Of a stretch of 37,249 bases of DNA, positions 34,642-37,249 are shown one piece after another. Source of the stretch: Sphaeroforma arctica JP610 (taxonomy: Eukaryota; Opisthokonta; Ichthyosporea; Ichthyophonida); assembly GCF_001186125.1 (NCBI RefSeq), contig NW_014040072.1, positions 1-37,249 on the forward strand, in the 5' to 3' direction. The notes beneath the pieces were generated by a model. The model had not been told where the DNA came from, made no database searches, and was given only the letters and a program-made list of their open reading frames with translations. Every line of letters begins with the position of its first letter. Position 1 is the first letter of the stretch. The position numbers were made by a program, and so were the translations under genes.

Positions 34642-37105
34642 CTAATCCTTCCGTCCTTGCTGCCCCATCACACAAACGACCTTGCAGGAAGGTTCCATAT
34701 CCTTCGATTTGTAGGAGATGAAGGACACTTCAATGGCTGGTGATTCGAATAGTCTTGTGACTAGCACTAACACCTTTCCTTTGCTCGGTCGCATGAAATC
34801 CGCCGACATGCTTACCAAATCCTCGCGAGTGTAAGGTGCAGACGTGGTGCTGTCCTGCTCCCACGCATCCTGCGCCAATGCGACGGCCATCTCCGCAGCG
34901 CATGCAGCCGCTCCTCCGTGCAGGTTGCCCATTGGGTTCTGGGTGGCGGCGCTGACTTCGAGGGTTGCATTGTATTTCCGTGTGCCCGGAGGGTAGCTCA
35001 TTAGGAAGTCTTCAATCGGATTGACCTGCGTACAACATGTTTGGCAGTATATCGTGTGAGTCATGTATATGTTATGATAGCTGGCTGTCTACATTACACT
35101 TGCGATGTATGCAAGCGGCGTGACCAAGCATTTACACAGGGAGATGCAAAGAGTGGTGTGCACCTTTATACAATTGTATATGGAAGATACCAGTGAGGGT
35201 CCAGAGAGAGCCACTAGAAGACTTTTTATGGGTTACACATCGTATATTGCCAGGTGATAGTTACTTTTATGTGATACACACCGTATATCGTCAGGTGATA
35301 GTTACTTCTATGTGATACACATCGTATATTGTCAATTGGATGAGCTCAAGTTCAATATCCAGTCATCGTCAGCCCAAAAGAGGGCTTGTCAGAAAACTTT
35401 CTCACCTGCGATCCTGTTTGTAAACCTAATCCCTTCCACGTGCTTCCGATCACATCAACTCCGCCACCCTGGTGAGGAGAAGGCGCAATGTCAAGTCACA
35501 ATTAATTTGGAAAGCTGTCCGATCTGTCGCACACGTCAGCTTCTTCAGTTAAAGAGGATTTCCAAAATCGCACTAAAAATTTATTTGGAGTTACGCAACG
35601 CAATAATTGCAATGCATGTATGTGCTCACAGGTAGTTTCCCACACTGTAGAGAACGATCACATATGGCGTTGGTCTGGCAAACTACATTGATTCACAAGC
35701 TTGTGACGAAGCTGGCCTATGCCAGACATAGGATTAGCATATTGCTTAATGAGTATAGTGTGACACTTCAAAAGCCAGGTGTATGAAAATATAGCTACAC
35801 GTAACCAAATCTTGCAATAAGTCGTATAATTCACTACTACCACGGTGCGCCCCTTTAAGCAAGAATCGAAGCCATCAAGTTGGTTGTACAAATACGTCCC
35901 GCACCTGCCTTCATTAGATTAGAGCCAATCAAATACCCTAATACCATTATCAAACAATGCAACAATGATAGAAAGAGGGAAGCCACAAAATTCACGGTAT
36001 AAAGGGAGCGCATACCGTTGGCACACTCACCCATACTTCACAAACAACAGCTATATATGTAAATACAAATACATTCTTTCCGCGTAGTGCTCGGTACAAG
36101 GTTAGAATAGCAACCGAGCGTTGCACAGCCAAACTGGAGTAGATCTACCTACCTTTACAGAGCATGACGGATTTTTGTCGTCCGGTGTATGCTGGTTGTT
36201 TTCGAAGTAGCGCTGTGAATACTTTCGCGCGGTGCTTATCAACAGAGGGTGCGTAGCCACGTCCCACGCCTTACCCATGTCGAGATATTTAGTGTGTCGG
36301 CCAGTGGCCAGTACTTCCCGTTCGGAGTCTACATGGCTATCGTCCACGGTGCCAGACGATGGAGTAGGGATCCGGTACAACTCCAGATCACAGAATGCCA
36401 CGGACTTGCCGACTTTCCGTGGTCGGGATCTGACGTACACCTGTAACGCGCAATTGAAAGCCCATAGTCAGCTTGCAAAAACCTCGATAACAGGATAGAT
36501 CGAGTGCAAGCACCGACCGGAACAGATCGGTACGATGACCGGCTCACTGAGAGAAATCTGTATATTGCATCACCATTATGCACAATTGCGCTGGAAAGCC
36601 CTTTCATAACCACAGGTACAGTCTCACTCAATAAACAGGCTGAATCATCCCGGAATTCTCGAACGATAAAACCACACGTGAATGATATATGGCTACTAAT
36701 GCACCACTCGAACGCAGCCTTTCAGCAGACAAGTCGGCGCTTTATCTTCAGAATATCTTTTCCGAGTGTTCCTGCAGTAAGTCACGTAAATACTGCAACT
36801 CACAACATTCGCACTCGACAATTCTCACATGTGCATGGTTGTGAAAACGGTTTTTAATACCCAAATCATATACTAAATCTCAAAATGACAAATGGGCACC
36901 AGTATACGGGAGCTTCACGCTCACATACTTTGTCACCCGGCTGGACACTCTGCAAGGCCGGCATCCGGTTTATCTCAAGGTTTAAGCTTTGTCCTGGCCG
37001 GTGTTGCTTGTCTTTGATCATAATACCTAATGTAGACACCTCATCAAACCATGCGAGTACGGACGATAGTCCTAGTCCAGCTTCATGGGATGCCCCGGAC
37101 AAGGT
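34642..37105 (-). CDS. Tandem hotdog-fold thioesterase, C-terminal exons (5' end outside window)
   Basis: The likely role is hydrolysis of acyl-CoA or related thioesters; the substrate is not predictable. Exons in reading order are 37105-36929 (59 codons), 36440-36153 (96) and 35025-34642 (127 plus stop), all junctions in phase 0 (donors AAA|GTATGT and AAG|GTAGGT; acceptors TTAG, TACAG and CGCAG). The first two exons give one hotdog domain: ASHEAGLGLSSVLAWFDEVS, a long central helix whose acidic FDEV would be the general base, then GDK-VYVRSRPRKVGKSVAF and VLATGRHTKYLDMG. The last exon gives a second: QNPMGNLHGGAAACAAEMAV, with the classical HGG motif and an acidic residue in the helix, then MSADFMRPSKGKVLVLVTRL. 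The 1.1-kb intron 35026-36152 could hide another small exon. The start codon lies beyond the right edge. Confidence 0.78.
35234..35335. repeat. 41-bp tandem repeat, 2.5 copies, in thioesterase intron
   Basis: Units start at 35234, 35275 and 35316 with tacacatcgtat (copy 2 differs at one base), each followed by a gtgatagttactt block except the last, partial copy. Confidence 0.85.
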
Positions 37106-37161
37106 CTAAGGAATATAAATACCATTGCAAAGTGCCGCTCAGATGTATAATAACTATCATG

Positions 37162-37230
<69 letters not shown>

Positions 37231-37249
37231 ATATAATAAATTATTACTT
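37106..37249. repeat. AT microsatellite at right edge
   Basis: An (AT)n run with a few TATT interruptions fills about 37161-37236. It lies in the intron upstream of the thioesterase exon at 37105. The Tyr-Ile frame across it is not protein. Confidence 0.9.

Overview
The window looks like nuclear DNA from an intron-rich eukaryote. Three genes are split by GT-AG introns, there are nuclear-type tRNA genes with A and B boxes, Ty1/copia and Ty3/gypsy fossils, and long AT and GT microsatellites, one of which spans a 20-N assembly gap. A unicellular relative of animals (for example an ichthyosporean) would fit the COQ8 sequence and the intron density, but that placement is a guess.

Layout. 426-2056 (+): probable last exons of a gene I do not recognise; four exons chain in consistent phase. 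3194-7812 (-): a six-exon gene for a secreted GH20 beta-N-acetylhexosaminidase with the domain order of bacterial chitobiase, 862 residues, apparently intact. 8909-15716 (+): a nine-exon COQ8/ADCK3 (UbiB family) gene, 755 residues, with a long N-terminal extension, divergent from the hexosaminidase across about 1.1 kb. 15.7-17.1 kb: no convincing gene. About 17.1-27.2 kb: a retroelement graveyard holding a broken Copia element on the minus strand, a broken chromodomain-bearing Gypsy element on the plus strand, a second inverted Gypsy fragment, and a possible LTR/leader with a 15-bp satellite. 27.2-32.2 kb: gene-poor, AT-rich, with old tandem duplications. 32236-32307 (-) and 32922-32993 (+): two identical tRNA-Trp(CCA) genes in inverted orientation. 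34642-37105 (-): the last three exons of a tandem hotdog-fold thioesterase gene that runs off the right edge.

The genes do not form one pathway. The hexosaminidase should finish breakdown of chitin or GlcNAc glycans outside the cell or in lysosome-like compartments. COQ8 supports coenzyme Q synthesis in mitochondria. The hotdog protein probably hydrolyses acyl-CoA thioesters. The splice models were derived by hand from reading frame, GT/AG sites and remembered family sequences; no search or transcript was available.
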